This document shows positions 55,688 to 64,000 of a DNA stretch of 64,000 nt, in pieces. Position 1 is the stretch's first letter. Each line of letters begins with the position of its first letter. The stretch spans positions 220,947 through 284,946 of the forward strand of contig NZ_KN293980.1 of NCBI RefSeq assembly GCF_000768555.3. Direction: 5' to 3'. The notes under the pieces are model-generated. The model had not been told where the DNA came from. It saw only the letters and a list, made by a program, of their open reading frames with translations, and ran no database searches. Source of the DNA: Roseovarius mucosus DSM 17069. GTDB lineage: Bacteria; Pseudomonadota; Alphaproteobacteria; Rhodobacterales; Rhodobacteraceae. Position numbers and translations under genes: made by a program.

Positions 55688-56308
55688 ATGAGCTATCACG
55701 CTTGGACCGTCTTTGCGCTCTTCTGGGTGGTGTTCGTCACCACGCCGGGGCCGAATGCGGTCAATTGCATCACCAATGGCATGACGATCGGGTTTCGGCG
55801 CAGCCTGTGGGGGGTGTTGGCGATTCTGACGCAGGCGACGCTGTTCCTGAGCCTGTCGGCAGCGGGGATCACGGCGCTGATTGCAGCCTCGCCGGTGGCG
55901 TTTCAGGTGGCCAAGCTGATCGGGGCGGGGTTCCTGATTTACCTGGGCGTGCGCGGTTGGATCATGGCGCGGCGACCTGTTGAGGCGGGGGAGGCCCCGA
56001 AAGGCTCGGTCTATTGGCGGGCGCTGGCGATTGCCACGATCAACCCCAAGAGCGTGGCGGGGTATCTGGCGGCGTTTAGCCAATTCGTGCAGCCCGATGT
56101 GCCGATTGGCGCGCAGATGTGGGTGATTTTCCCCACGGCGCTGAGCCTGACGACGCTGAGCTATGTGGGCTACACCGCGCTTGGGGCGGGGCTTGGCCGG
56201 GCGGCGCTGGGGGCTGTGTTCAATGTCTGGCTGCGGCGGGGGATGGCCGCCTGTTTCGTGATCTATGGCGTGGCGCTGGGCAGCGCCGTAACTCCGGGGA
56301 GAGGATGA
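55688..56308 (+). CDS. LysE/RhtB family amino-acid exporter
   Basis: 206 residues with about six hydrophobic segments. The family start FWVVFVTTPGPNAVNCITNGMTIGFRR holds the PGPN motif, followed by the small-residue helix KLIGAGFLIYLGVRGWIM. LysE-type proteins export amino acids or related compounds across the inner membrane. It starts 10 bp after the regulator and ends overlapping the GFA gene, so it belongs to the same operon. Export of a surplus or toxic intermediate of the pathway is inferred. Confidence 0.9.
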   Translation: MSYHAWTVFALFWVVFVTTPGPNAVNCITNGMTIGFRRSLWGVLAILTQATLFLSLSAAGITALIAASPVAFQVAKLIGAGFLIYLGVRGWIMARRPVEAGEAPKGSVYWRALAIATINPKSVAGYLAAFSQFVQPDVPIGAQMWVIFPTALSLTTLSYVGYTALGAGLGRAALGAVFNVWLRRGMAACFVIYGVALGSAVTPGRG

Positions 56309-56679
56309 TGCACAAGGGATCGTGTCTGTGTGGAGATGTGACATTTACGGTCAACGCCGCGCCTGAAGGGGCGAGTGCCTGTCATTGCGGGCAGTGCCGC
56401 AAGCAATCGGGGCATGTCTGGGCCTCGGCCTATGTGGCGCGGTCGGATTTGAGCATTTCGGGACCCGTGAGCTGGTACGCGGCGAGCGACATCGCCAAGC
56501 GCGGCTTTTGCCCCAGGTGCGGCTCGTTCCTGTTCTGGGCCGCGCATGCGGAGGACACCATGAGTTTCGCGCTGGGGGCGCTGGAGGCGCCGACCGGGCT
56601 GCGCTTGGAGAAGCACATCTTTGTCAAGGACAAGGGTGATTATTACGACATCGCGGACGGCGTGCCGCAGAAGGACTGA
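56305..56679 (+). CDS. GFA family protein in the methylamine-type operon
   Basis: 124 residues from the ATG at 56305, overlapping the LysE stop. The zinc-binding cysteines are complete: KGSCLCGDV at the start, CHCGQCRKQSG near 31-41 and FCPRCGSFLFW near 71-81. This is the classical glutathione-dependent formaldehyde-activating enzyme fold. In an operon with two demethylating flavoproteins that would release formaldehyde, a role in binding or passing on formaldehyde is attractive but remains inference. Confidence 0.88.
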   Translation: MMHKGSCLCGDVTFTVNAAPEGASACHCGQCRKQSGHVWASAYVARSDLSISGPVSWYAASDIAKRGFCPRCGSFLFWAAHAEDTMSFALGALEAPTGLRLEKHIFVKDKGDYYDIADGVPQKD

Positions 56680-56690
56680 GGGAGAGGGAC

Positions 56691-59135
56691 ATGGCGGAAT
56701 TTCCGGGCACGGCGCGGGTTGTGATCATCGGCGGGGGCGTGGTGGGCGCGTCCTGCCTCTATCATCTGGCAAAGGCGGGGTGGCGCGATTGTGTGCTGCT
56801 CGAAAAGAACGAGTTGACCGCTGGCAGCACATGGCATGCGGCGGGCAATGTGCCGACGTTTTCGACAAGCTGGTCGGTGATGAACATGCAGCGCTATTCC
56901 ACCGAGCTTTATGCACGCCTCGGGGCCGAGGTGGACTATCCGATGAATTACCACCAGACCGGCTCGATCCGTCTGGCGCATAGCCGCGAGCGCATGCAGG
57001 AATTTCAGCGCGCGCGGGGGATGGGCAAGTATCAGGGGATGGATCTTGATATCCTCGGGGTGGACGAGATCAAGGCGCGCTATCCGTTTCTGGAGACGCA
57101 TGACCTGCAAGGCGCGCTCTATGATCCCAATGATGGCGATATTGATCCCGCACAGGTGACGCAGGCCTTGGCCAAGGGCGCGCGCGACATGGGGGCGACG
57201 ATCCTGCGGTTCACGCCCGCCACGGGCGTGCGGCGTGAGAATGGGGAATGGATCGTCGAGACCGAGAAGGGCGAAATCCGGTGTGAGTATGTGGTCAACG
57301 CCGCCGGATATTATGCGCAGCGGGTGGGCGAATGGTTCAAGCCCTATGGCGGGCGCACGGTGCCGATGATGGTGATGAGCCATCAGTATCTTTTGACCGA
57401 TGAAATCCCGGAACTGGAGGCGTGGAGCCGGGAGCAGGGGCATAAATTGCCGCTCTTGCGCGATGTCGACAGCTCTTACTACCTGCGGCAGGAAAAATAC
57501 GGTCTGAACCTTGGGCCCTATGAGCGCAATTGCAAGGCGCATTGGGTGAAGCCCGAGGATCCGATGCCGGAGGATTTCAGCTTTCAGCTCTACCCCGACG
57601 ATCTGGAGCGGCTGGAGTGGTATATCGAGGATGCGATGGCGCGGGTGCCGTTGCTGGGGCAGGCGGGGATTTCCAAGGTCATCAATGGCCCCATTCCCTA
57701 TGCGCCCGATGGTCTGCCGCTGATCGGGCCGATGCCGGGGGTGCCCAATGCGTTCGAGGCCTGTGTCTTTACCTTTGGCATCGCGCAGGGCGGCGGTGCA
57801 GGCAAGGTGCTGGCGGAATGGGTGACGGAAGGCGCGACCGAGTGGGACATGTGGGCCTGTGACCCGCGCCGCTATACCGATTACACCGACCCGGACTATT
57901 GCATCGCCAAGGGGATGGAAGTGTATGGGCATGAATATGCCATGCATTTCCCGTGGCACAGATGGCCCGCGGCACCGGATCGCAAGGTGAGCCCGGTACA
58001 TGACAAGGTGAAGGCATTGGGTGGCGTCATGGGCGTCTACAATGGTTGGGAGCGGGCCAATTGGTTTGCCAAGCCCGGCGACGACACCTCGGAGGCCGCG
58101 ACGCAGACCTGGGACCGCGCGGGCCCGTGGGAGGCGCGCATTCGCGAGGAATGCGAGGCGGTGCGCGATGCCTGCGGCGTGCTCGATCTGCCGGGGTTCA
58201 CCCGGCTCTGGATCGAGGGGGCGGGGGCCGATGACTGGCTGCGCGGCTTTGTGACGGGGGGATTGCCCAAGGTGGGGCGGATGAACCTGGTTTATGTGGC
58301 CGACACGCGAGGGCGGATCGTGACGGAGTTTTCCTGCATCCGGCTGAAAGAGGACAGTTTCGTGCTGATCACGGCGGCCACCGCGCAATGGCATGACGGC
58401 GAATTGGTGCGAAAGGCGCTGCCCGAGGGGCTGAGCCTGCGCGAGACCACGACGGAGCGCGATGCGCTGCTTCTGGCGGGGCCGAAAAGCCGCGAGATCC
58501 TGGCGGGGCTGACCGATGCCGATCTGAGCCTGCCGTGGCTGAGCCATCAGCATGCGACCGTCGCGGGGCAAAAGGCGTTTCTGATGCGGGTGAGCTTTAC
58601 CGGCGAATTGGGCTGGGAAATCCATGCCGAGAATGCGGCGATCCCGGCGATCTATGAGGCGTTGATGGCGGCGGGGGTGAAACCCTTTGGCATGTTCGCG
58701 CTGAATTCCTTGCGGATCGAGAAGGGCTATCGCGCGTGGAAAGGCGATCTGAGCACCGATTATTCGATGCTGGAGGGAGGGTTGGACCGGTTCGTCAAAC
58801 TGGACAAGCCGCAGGATTTCCCCGGCAAGGCGGCGCTCTTGGCCGAGAAGCAGCGGGGGGTGAAGAAACGCTTTGTCACGCTGATCGTCGACGCCAAGGC
58901 AGCGGATGCGCCCTATATGTCGACGCTCTGGCATGAGGGGCAGATCGTGGGCGAAACCACGAGCGGGGCCTGGGGCTACCGGGTGAAGGCCAGCGTGGCC
59001 CTGGGCATGTTGCGCAACGATCTGGCGGTGCCGGGAACCGAAATCGAGGTGGAGATTTACGGGGAACGCTGCCGCGCGGTGGTGCAGCCCGACGCGCCCC
59101 TCTGGGATCCGGAGAATGAGCGGTTGCGGGCATGA
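56691..59135 (+). CDS. dimethylglycine dehydrogenase-like flavoprotein, copy 1
   Basis: 814 residues. The N-terminal DAO domain starts VVIIGGGVVGASCLYHLAKAG (FAD Rossmann motif) and has STWHAAG with His49 at the position that covalently holds FAD in dimethylglycine and sarcosine dehydrogenases. From about 430 a GcvT/aminomethyltransferase domain follows (VYNGWERANWF, SFTGELGWEIHAENAAIPAIYEALM, KLDKPQDFPGKAALL), which binds folate and captures the oxidised methyl group. The likely reaction is oxidative N-demethylation; the substrate is not known. The stop overlaps the next start. Confidence 0.9.
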   Translation: MAEFPGTARVVIIGGGVVGASCLYHLAKAGWRDCVLLEKNELTAGSTWHAAGNVPTFSTSWSVMNMQRYSTELYARLGAEVDYPMNYHQTGSIRLAHSRERMQEFQRARGMGKYQGMDLDILGVDEIKARYPFLETHDLQGALYDPNDGDIDPAQVTQALAKGARDMGATILRFTPATGVRRENGEWIVETEKGEIRCEYVVNAAGYYAQRVGEWFKPYGGRTVPMMVMSHQYLLTDEIPELEAWSREQGHKLPLLRDVDSSYYLRQEKYGLNLGPYERNCKAHWVKPEDPMPEDFSFQLYPDDLERLEWYIEDAMARVPLLGQAGISKVINGPIPYAPDGLPLIGPMPGVPNAFEACVFTFGIAQGGGAGKVLAEWVTEGATEWDMWACDPRRYTDYTDPDYCIAKGMEVYGHEYAMHFPWHRWPAAPDRKVSPVHDKVKALGGVMGVYNGWERANWFAKPGDDTSEAATQTWDRAGPWEARIREECEAVRDACGVLDLPGFTRLWIEGAGADDWLRGFVTGGLPKVGRMNLVYVADTRGRIVTEFSCIRLKEDSFVLITAATAQWHDGELVRKALPEGLSLRETTTERDALLLAGPKSREILAGLTDADLSLPWLSHQHATVAGQKAFLMRVSFTGELGWEIHAENAAIPAIYEALMAAGVKPFGMFALNSLRIEKGYRAWKGDLSTDYSMLEGGLDRFVKLDKPQDFPGKAALLAEKQRGVKKRFVTLIVDAKAADAPYMSTLWHEGQIVGETTSGAWGYRVKASVALGMLRNDLAVPGTEIEVEIYGERCRAVVQPDAPLWDPENERLRA

Positions 59136-60202
59136 CCCTGCCTGAGACCATGTGCGGCGTGTATCTCACCCGTCATGGTGGACCTGAGGCCTTGGCGTGG
59201 CGCGCGGATATTCCCGTGCCACGGCCCGGCCCCGGCGAGGTGCTGGTGCGGGTGCGGGCGGCGGGTGTCAACAACACTGACATCAACACGCGCGAAGGGT
59301 GGTATGCGGCGGCGGTGGCAGGGGCCACCGGCGAGACTGCGGACGGTGTGGAGAGCGGCGGCTGGGCGGGCGCGCTGGCGTTTCCGCGTATTCAGGGCGG
59401 TGATCTCTGTGGCGAGGTGGTGGCACGCGGCGCGGGGGTCGAAACGCCTGCGCTGGGTGCGCGCGTGACGTGCCCCATCAACATTTCGCGCCCGACCGAG
59501 GAAAATCCGGTCGGGTTCATCGCGCTGGGTTCTGAGATTGACGGGGCCTTTGCGGAATACTGCCTGATGCGCGCCGATGACCTCTATGACGTGAGCGATG
59601 TGCCGCTCTCGGATATCGAGATTGCGGCGCTGCCATGCGGTTTTGGCACGGCGCTGGGCCTCTTGGATCGGGCGGGGGTTGGGCCGGGGCAAGAGGTGTT
59701 GATCACCGGGGCGTCGGGCAATGTCGGCCTTGCGGCGGTGCAGCTTGCGGCGGCGATGGGCGCGCGCGTGACGGGGATGGCCGCCGCCGTCAAGGCGGCG
59801 GTGTTGCGCGAGGAAGGCGCGGCAGAGGTGATCGCGCGCGACGCGCCCTTGCCGCAGGACCGCTATGACGCGGTGATCGACCTTGTGGGCGGTGCGGGCG
59901 TTGCCGCGCTGATTGATGCGTTGCGCCCCGGCGGGCATTATGCCGTGGCAGGGGCCATTGCCGGACCGATGATCACGGTTGATCTGAGGCGCATTTATCT
60001 GCGCGACATCACGCTGCATGGCTGCACCTATCAGGCGCCTCAGGTCTTTGCCCGGTTGATCGAGATGGCGCGCGCGGGGCGCGTGCGCCCTCGCATTGCC
60101 GCCACCTACCCGTTGCGCGACATCGCCCGCGCGCAAGCCGATTTTCAGGCCAAGACCCATGCTGGGAAATTGGTGCTTTTACCCCCGGAGGACAAAGAAT
60201 GA
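59132..60202 (+). CDS. MDR-superfamily quinone oxidoreductase-like protein
   Basis: 356 residues. A medium-chain dehydrogenase/reductase with the GroES-like N-terminal part (PGPGEVLVRVRAAGVNNTDINTREG) and the Rossmann domain GQEVLITGASGNVGLAAVQLAAAMGARVTG. It lacks the structural- and catalytic-zinc cysteine pattern, so a zinc-independent NADPH:quinone or enoyl reductase is more likely than an alcohol dehydrogenase. Overlapping starts and stops tie it to both neighbouring genes. Its role in the pathway is unclear. Confidence 0.88.
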   Translation: MTLPETMCGVYLTRHGGPEALAWRADIPVPRPGPGEVLVRVRAAGVNNTDINTREGWYAAAVAGATGETADGVESGGWAGALAFPRIQGGDLCGEVVARGAGVETPALGARVTCPINISRPTEENPVGFIALGSEIDGAFAEYCLMRADDLYDVSDVPLSDIEIAALPCGFGTALGLLDRAGVGPGQEVLITGASGNVGLAAVQLAAAMGARVTGMAAAVKAAVLREEGAAEVIARDAPLPQDRYDAVIDLVGGAGVAALIDALRPGGHYAVAGAIAGPMITVDLRRIYLRDITLHGCTYQAPQVFARLIEMARAGRVRPRIAATYPLRDIARAQADFQAKTHAGKLVLLPPEDKE

Positions 60203-61095
60203 CCGCAATCACGCTGCTCGATGGCTCTATCGGGCAGGAATTGGTGAAACGCTCGGGCGACCGGGCGACGCCGCTCTGGTCGACGCAGGTGATGATCGAC
60301 CACCCCGGATTCGTCCGGTTGGTGCATGACGATTATTTCGCGGCGGGGGCCACGGTGGCCTCGACCAATACCTATGCGGTGCTGCGCGACCGGCTGACGC
60401 GCGTCGGATTGCAGGATGAGGTGGCGCAGCTGACCGATGTGGCGGTATCGGCAGCGGTGGCGGCACGCGATGCCCATGGCTCGGGCCGGGTGGCCGGAGC
60501 GATCGGGCCTCTGGTGCAGTCCTATCGGCCTGACCTCTGCCCGCCCGCCGTAGAGGCCGCAGCGCTCTATGCGGAGAATGTGGCGTTGCTCAGGGATCGG
60601 GTGGACCTGATCCTGCTGGAAACCATGGCCTCGGTCGATCAGGCGCGCGGCGGGTTGATGGCGGCGGGGCAGAGCGGCCTGCCGGTGTGGTTGGGGGTCA
60701 CGGTGATGGATGACGACGGCACGCGGCTGCGCTCGGGCGAGGGCTTGGGCGATTTGGCCGCGTTGGTGGCCGAGTTTGCGCCCGAGGCGGTGTTGATCAA
60801 CTGCACGCGGCCTGAATCCGTGGCGGCGGGGCTGGAGATCGTACGCGGGTTCGGCGTGCCTTCCGGGGCCTATGCCAATGGCTTTACCTGCATCAGCGCG
60901 GGCTTTCTGGGGGCGGCGCCCACGGTGGATGCGCTGGAGCAGCGCAGCGATTTGAGCCCGGACGCCTATGCCGATTTTGCCATGGGCTGGGTCGCGCAAG
61001 GGGCCAGCATCGTGGGCGGCTGCTGTGAAGTGGGGCCTGCGCATATCGCGGAACTGGCACGGCGGCTGCGCGCGGCCGGGCATGACATCGTCTGA
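60199..61095 (+). CDS. homocysteine S-methyltransferase family protein
   Basis: 298 residues. The family's zinc ligands are present: Cys202 in VLINCTRPESV and Cys275/Cys276 in VGGCCEVGPAHI. The start ITLLDGSIGQELVKRSG is typical of the MmuM/BHMT group. These enzymes move a methyl group from betaine, S-methylmethionine or another donor to homocysteine, making methionine. Placed between two dimethylglycine-dehydrogenase-like genes, a betaine-like donor is plausible, though the size is nearer MmuM than BHMT. Donor unknown. Confidence 0.88.
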   Translation: MTAITLLDGSIGQELVKRSGDRATPLWSTQVMIDHPGFVRLVHDDYFAAGATVASTNTYAVLRDRLTRVGLQDEVAQLTDVAVSAAVAARDAHGSGRVAGAIGPLVQSYRPDLCPPAVEAAALYAENVALLRDRVDLILLETMASVDQARGGLMAAGQSGLPVWLGVTVMDDDGTRLRSGEGLGDLAALVAEFAPEAVLINCTRPESVAAGLEIVRGFGVPSGAYANGFTCISAGFLGAAPTVDALEQRSDLSPDAYADFAMGWVAQGASIVGGCCEVGPAHIAELARRLRAAGHDIV

Positions 61096-61125
61096 GACTT
61101 TCATCGTTATATCATGGGGTTATGA

Positions 61126-63573
61126 ATGACCGATCTTCCAACTCAGGCCCGTGTGGTCATCATCGGCGGCGGCGTCGTGGGCTGTTCCGTGGCCTATCAT
61201 CTGACCAAGCTTGGTTGGCAGGATGTCGTCCTGCTGGAGCGCAAGCAATTGACATCGGGCACCACCTGGCATGCGGCCGGGCTGATCGGGCAATTGCGTG
61301 CCTCGGCCAATATGACACGGCTCGCGCGGTATTCGGCAGAGCTCTACACCGGGCTTGAGGCCGAGACCGGCGTTGCCACCGGGTTTCGGCAAGTGGGATC
61401 GGTGTCGGTCGCGCTGACGGGTGAGCGGCTGGAGGAACTCAAGCGCAATGCCGCGATGGCGCGCGCCTTTGGCGTGCCGGTCGAGGAAATGAGCCCGGCC
61501 GAGATCAACGCGCGCTATCCGCATCTCAACCTTGACGGGGTCACGGGCGGTGTCTGGTTGCCCACGGACGGGCAGGCGGACCCCGCGAATATCGCGCTGG
61601 CGCTGGCCAAGGGCGCGCGCAACCGCGGCGCACGGGTGCAGGAGCGGGTCAAGGTCACGGGGATTGCCCGCGCGGGGCGGCGCGTGACCGGGGTCGATTG
61701 GCAGGGCGAGGACGGCAGCGCGGGCCATATCGCCTGTGAGGTAATCGTCAATTGCGCGGGCATGTGGGGGCATGAGGTGGGCCGGATGGCGGGCACCAAT
61801 GTGCCGCTGCATGCCTGCGAGCATTTCTATATCGTGTCCGAGCCGATCGCGGGCCTCACGCAATTGCCGGTCCTGCGGGTGCCCGATGAATGCGCCTATT
61901 ACAAGGAAGATGCCGGCAAGATCATGCTGGGCGCATTCGAGCCGGTGTCAAAGCCCTGGGGGATGAATGGCATCCCCGAGAGTTTCGAATTTGACCAGCT
62001 GCCCGAGGATTTCGACCATTTCGAGCCGATCCTGGAAGCGGCGGTGAACCGGATGCCGATGCTGGCGGAGGCGGGAATTCACACCTTCTTTAACGGTCCG
62101 GAAAGTTTTACCCCCGATGATGCCTATCATCTGGGGCTCTGCCCCGAGATGGACAATGTCTGGGTTGCCGCCGGGTTCAATTCCATCGGCATCCAGTCGG
62201 CCGGGGGGGCGGGCCATGCGCTGTCGCTCTGGATGGATGCGGGAGAGCGGCCATTTGATCTGGGCGATGTGGATGTGGCGCGGATGCAGCCCTTTCAGGG
62301 CAACAAGCGCTATTTGTTCGAGCGCTCCAAGGAAACCTTGGGTCTGCTCTATGCCGATCACTACCCCTACCGGCAAAAGGCCACGGCGCGCGGTGTGCGG
62401 CGCACGCCGTTTCATGCGCAACTCTTGGCCCAAGGTGCTGTCATGGGTGAATTGGCGGGCTGGGAGCGGGCCAATTGGTATGCGGAGGCCGGGCAGGAGC
62501 GGGAGTATCGCTATAGCTGGAAGCGGCAGAACTGGTTTGAGAACAGGGCGGCGGAGGTGCGGGCCATTCGCGGGGCCGTGGGCATGTACGATATGTCGAG
62601 TTTCGGCAAGCTGCGGGTCGAGGGTCGCGACGCCGAGGCGTTTTTGAACCATGTCTGCGGGGCGGATATGTCGGTGGCGCCGGGACGGATCGTCTATACG
62701 CAGTTCCTGAATGCCAAGGGCGGTATCGAGGCGGATGTGACGGTGACGCGGCTGAGCGAGACCGCCTATCTGGTGGTGACACCGGCGGCGACGCGGCTGG
62801 CGGATGAAACATGGCTGCGGCGGCATGTGGGCGAGCGCGCGGTCGTGATCACCGATGTGACGGCGGGCGAGGGCGTGCTGGCCGTGATGGGGCCGAAGGC
62901 GCGCGACCTCATGCGCGCGGTCTCGCCTGACGATTTCTCGAACGCTGCGCATCCCTTTGGCCATGCCCGGCAGATCGAGATCGGGATGGGTGTCGCGCGG
63001 GCGCATCGCGTGTCCTATGTGGGCGAGTTGGGATGGGAGATCTATGTGAGTGCCGATATGTGCGGCCATGTGTTCGAGGTGCTGCATGCGGCGGGGGCGG
63101 ACCACGGGCTGAAACTCTGCGGAATGCACGCGATGGACAGTTGCCGCATCGAAAAGGCGTTCCGGCATTTCGGCCATGACATCACCTGCGAGGATCACGT
63201 GTTGGAGGCGGGGCTTGGCTTTGCCGTGGCCACGGGCAAGGCCGATTTCATCGGGCGCGAGGCCGTTCTGGCCAAGCGCGAGGCGGGGTTGGAGCGGCGG
63301 TTGGTGCAGTTTCGCCTGACGGACCCCGAGCCGATGCTCTATCACAACGAGCCCTTGCTGAGGGACGGCGAGATCGTGGGCTATCTGAGTTCGGGCGCCT
63401 ATGGGCATCATCTGGGCGGTGCGATGGGCCTCGGCTATGTGCCTTGCAAGGGCGAGAGCGCGGAGCAGGTTCTGGCCTCAAGCTACGAGGTCGATGTGGC
63501 CGGGGTCAGGGTGAAGGCGGAGGCGTCGCTCAGGCCGATGTATGATCCCAGATCCGAGCGCGTGAAGGCGTGA
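61126..63573 (+). CDS. dimethylglycine dehydrogenase-like flavoprotein, copy 2
   Basis: 815 residues with the same architecture as copy 1: VVIIGGGVVGCSVAYHLTKLG, TTWHAAG with His49 as likely covalent FAD site, then a GcvT-type domain from about 430 (GELAGWERANWYAEAG, SYVGELGWEIYVSADMCGHVFEVL). The second block KAFRHFGHDITCEDHVLEAGLGFAV is closer to typical dimethylglycine/sarcosine dehydrogenases than copy 1. The two copies are clearly diverged, so they probably act on successive or different N-methyl substrates. It is separated from the homocysteine methyltransferase gene by 30 bp. Confidence 0.92.
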   Translation: MTDLPTQARVVIIGGGVVGCSVAYHLTKLGWQDVVLLERKQLTSGTTWHAAGLIGQLRASANMTRLARYSAELYTGLEAETGVATGFRQVGSVSVALTGERLEELKRNAAMARAFGVPVEEMSPAEINARYPHLNLDGVTGGVWLPTDGQADPANIALALAKGARNRGARVQERVKVTGIARAGRRVTGVDWQGEDGSAGHIACEVIVNCAGMWGHEVGRMAGTNVPLHACEHFYIVSEPIAGLTQLPVLRVPDECAYYKEDAGKIMLGAFEPVSKPWGMNGIPESFEFDQLPEDFDHFEPILEAAVNRMPMLAEAGIHTFFNGPESFTPDDAYHLGLCPEMDNVWVAAGFNSIGIQSAGGAGHALSLWMDAGERPFDLGDVDVARMQPFQGNKRYLFERSKETLGLLYADHYPYRQKATARGVRRTPFHAQLLAQGAVMGELAGWERANWYAEAGQEREYRYSWKRQNWFENRAAEVRAIRGAVGMYDMSSFGKLRVEGRDAEAFLNHVCGADMSVAPGRIVYTQFLNAKGGIEADVTVTRLSETAYLVVTPAATRLADETWLRRHVGERAVVITDVTAGEGVLAVMGPKARDLMRAVSPDDFSNAAHPFGHARQIEIGMGVARAHRVSYVGELGWEIYVSADMCGHVFEVLHAAGADHGLKLCGMHAMDSCRIEKAFRHFGHDITCEDHVLEAGLGFAVATGKADFIGREAVLAKREAGLERRLVQFRLTDPEPMLYHNEPLLRDGEIVGYLSSGAYGHHLGGAMGLGYVPCKGESAEQVLASSYEVDVAGVRVKAEASLRPMYDPRSERVKA

Positions 63574-63579
63574 GCAGGG

Positions 63580-63632
63580 TGGGGGGCCAGCCCCCCACGC
63601 CCCCCGAGGTATTTCGGGCCAGATGAATGTGG
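63580..63632. terminator. GC-rich hairpin after the DMGDH-like operon
   Basis: GTGGGGGG and CCCCCCAC form an 8-bp stem around CCAG near 63580-63599, followed by CCCCCCGAGGTATTTCGGGCC. This resembles the hairpin-plus-GAGGTATTT elements found between genes in many Rhodobacteraceae and probably ends the operon. Confidence 0.55.
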
Positions 63633-63670
63633 GAGTGGTCATGGCGGGGCGAGTCGTGTAAGGCGCGGCC

Positions 63671-64000
63671 ATGACTGATTATGATCCGCCGACCGATCCG
63701 CTTGAGGTGCTGCATGACGATCACGAGATCGTCGTGGTGAACAAGCCTGCGGGCCTCTTGAGTGTGCCGGGCAAGGGGGAGCATCTGGCCGATTGCCTGA
63801 TGGCGCGGGTGCGCGATGTGTTTCCCACCGCGCTCTTGGTGCATCGGCTGGACCGCGATACGTCCGGCGTGATGATCTTTGCGCTGACGCCGCATGCGCA
63901 GCGGCATCTGGGGCTGCAATTCGAGAAGCGGCAGGTGCGCAAGACCTATGTGGCGCGGGTCTGGGGGCGGATGGAGCCGGAAACCGGCGTGGTCGATCTG
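63671..64000 (+). CDS. RluA-type pseudouridine synthase, 3' end outside window
   Basis: Partial, 110 codons visible from the ATG at 63671. LEVLHDDHEIVVVNKPAGLLSVPGKG and LLVHRLDRDTSGVMIFALTPHAQR are the RluA-family motifs, the second holding the catalytic aspartate in HRLDRDTSG. RluA-type enzymes modify uridines in 23S rRNA or tRNA. Which site it modifies cannot be told from this part. Confidence 0.93.
   Translation, partial: MTDYDPPTDPLEVLHDDHEIVVVNKPAGLLSVPGKGEHLADCLMARVRDVFPTALLVHRLDRDTSGVMIFALTPHAQRHLGLQFEKRQVRKTYVARVWGRMEPETGVVDL

Overview
The window reads as chromosomal DNA of a GC-rich alphaproteobacterium, most likely a Rhodobacteraceae member of the Roseobacter group. This rests on gene content and neighbourhoods: DUF3035 lipoprotein, DUF2125 protein, rsmB-heparinase-purH-lspA order, str/S10/spc ribosomal genes, a CbiX-CobH-CobL-CobI-CbiG/CobJ-CobM cobalamin cluster, and paired dimethylglycine-dehydrogenase-like flavoproteins. 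No rRNA, tRNA, insertion sequence, prophage or CRISPR array was seen.

Layout. 1-1679: a truncated AGCS sodium/amino-acid symporter and a universal stress protein, both leftward. 1968-5312: four tightly coupled rightward genes, a small CX5R phosphatase-like protein followed by relatives of a keto-deoxy-sugar kinase (DgoK), the Kdo transferase (KdtA) and the lipid A 4'-kinase (LpxK). The last three each appear to have lost the catalytic signature of their family. 5305-13809 (leftward): an M16 protease pair, DUF3035 lipoprotein, lspA, purH, heparinase II/III-like protein and rsmB; purH and the heparinase gene each carry a single-base frameshift. 13879-15954: SDHAF4-like protein, then an ECF41 sigma-factor operon with a clear ECF41-type promoter. 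15986-19459: periplasmic protein, dapB, rbfA, DUF2233 protein, truB. 19456-22746: DUF1643 protein, an AT-richer stretch with one orphan membrane-anchored protein, then an SDR/enoyl-CoA hydratase pair. 22876-29226: DUF2125 protein, PmbA, CysQ-like phosphatase, DMT exporter and two rhamnosyltransferase paralogues, the second frameshifted in a C tract.

29544-46097 is the str-S10-spc ribosomal region. It is not one continuous operon. A strong terminator follows rplW, then comes a SAM methyltransferase gene, then a new promoter and rplB-rplP. A second terminator follows rplP, and a TIGR02466 oxygenase, a cold-shock protein and an orphan membrane protein intervene before rpmC-rpmD. The spc run ends at a terminator after rpmD, with no rplO or secY next to it.

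46317-54793 holds a GFA protein, a glutathionyl-hydroquinone reductase and a corrin-ring operon that mixes early-cobalt (CbiX, CbiG) and aerobic-type (CobH/I/J/L/M) components. 55105-63573 is a probable catabolic operon under an XRE-cupin regulator with two 27-bp palindromic operator candidates. It encodes a LysE exporter, a GFA protein, two covalent-flavin DMGDH-like enzymes, an MDR reductase and a homocysteine methyltransferase, a set suited to stripping methyl groups from an unidentified N-methylated compound. The window ends inside an RluA-type pseudouridine synthase gene.
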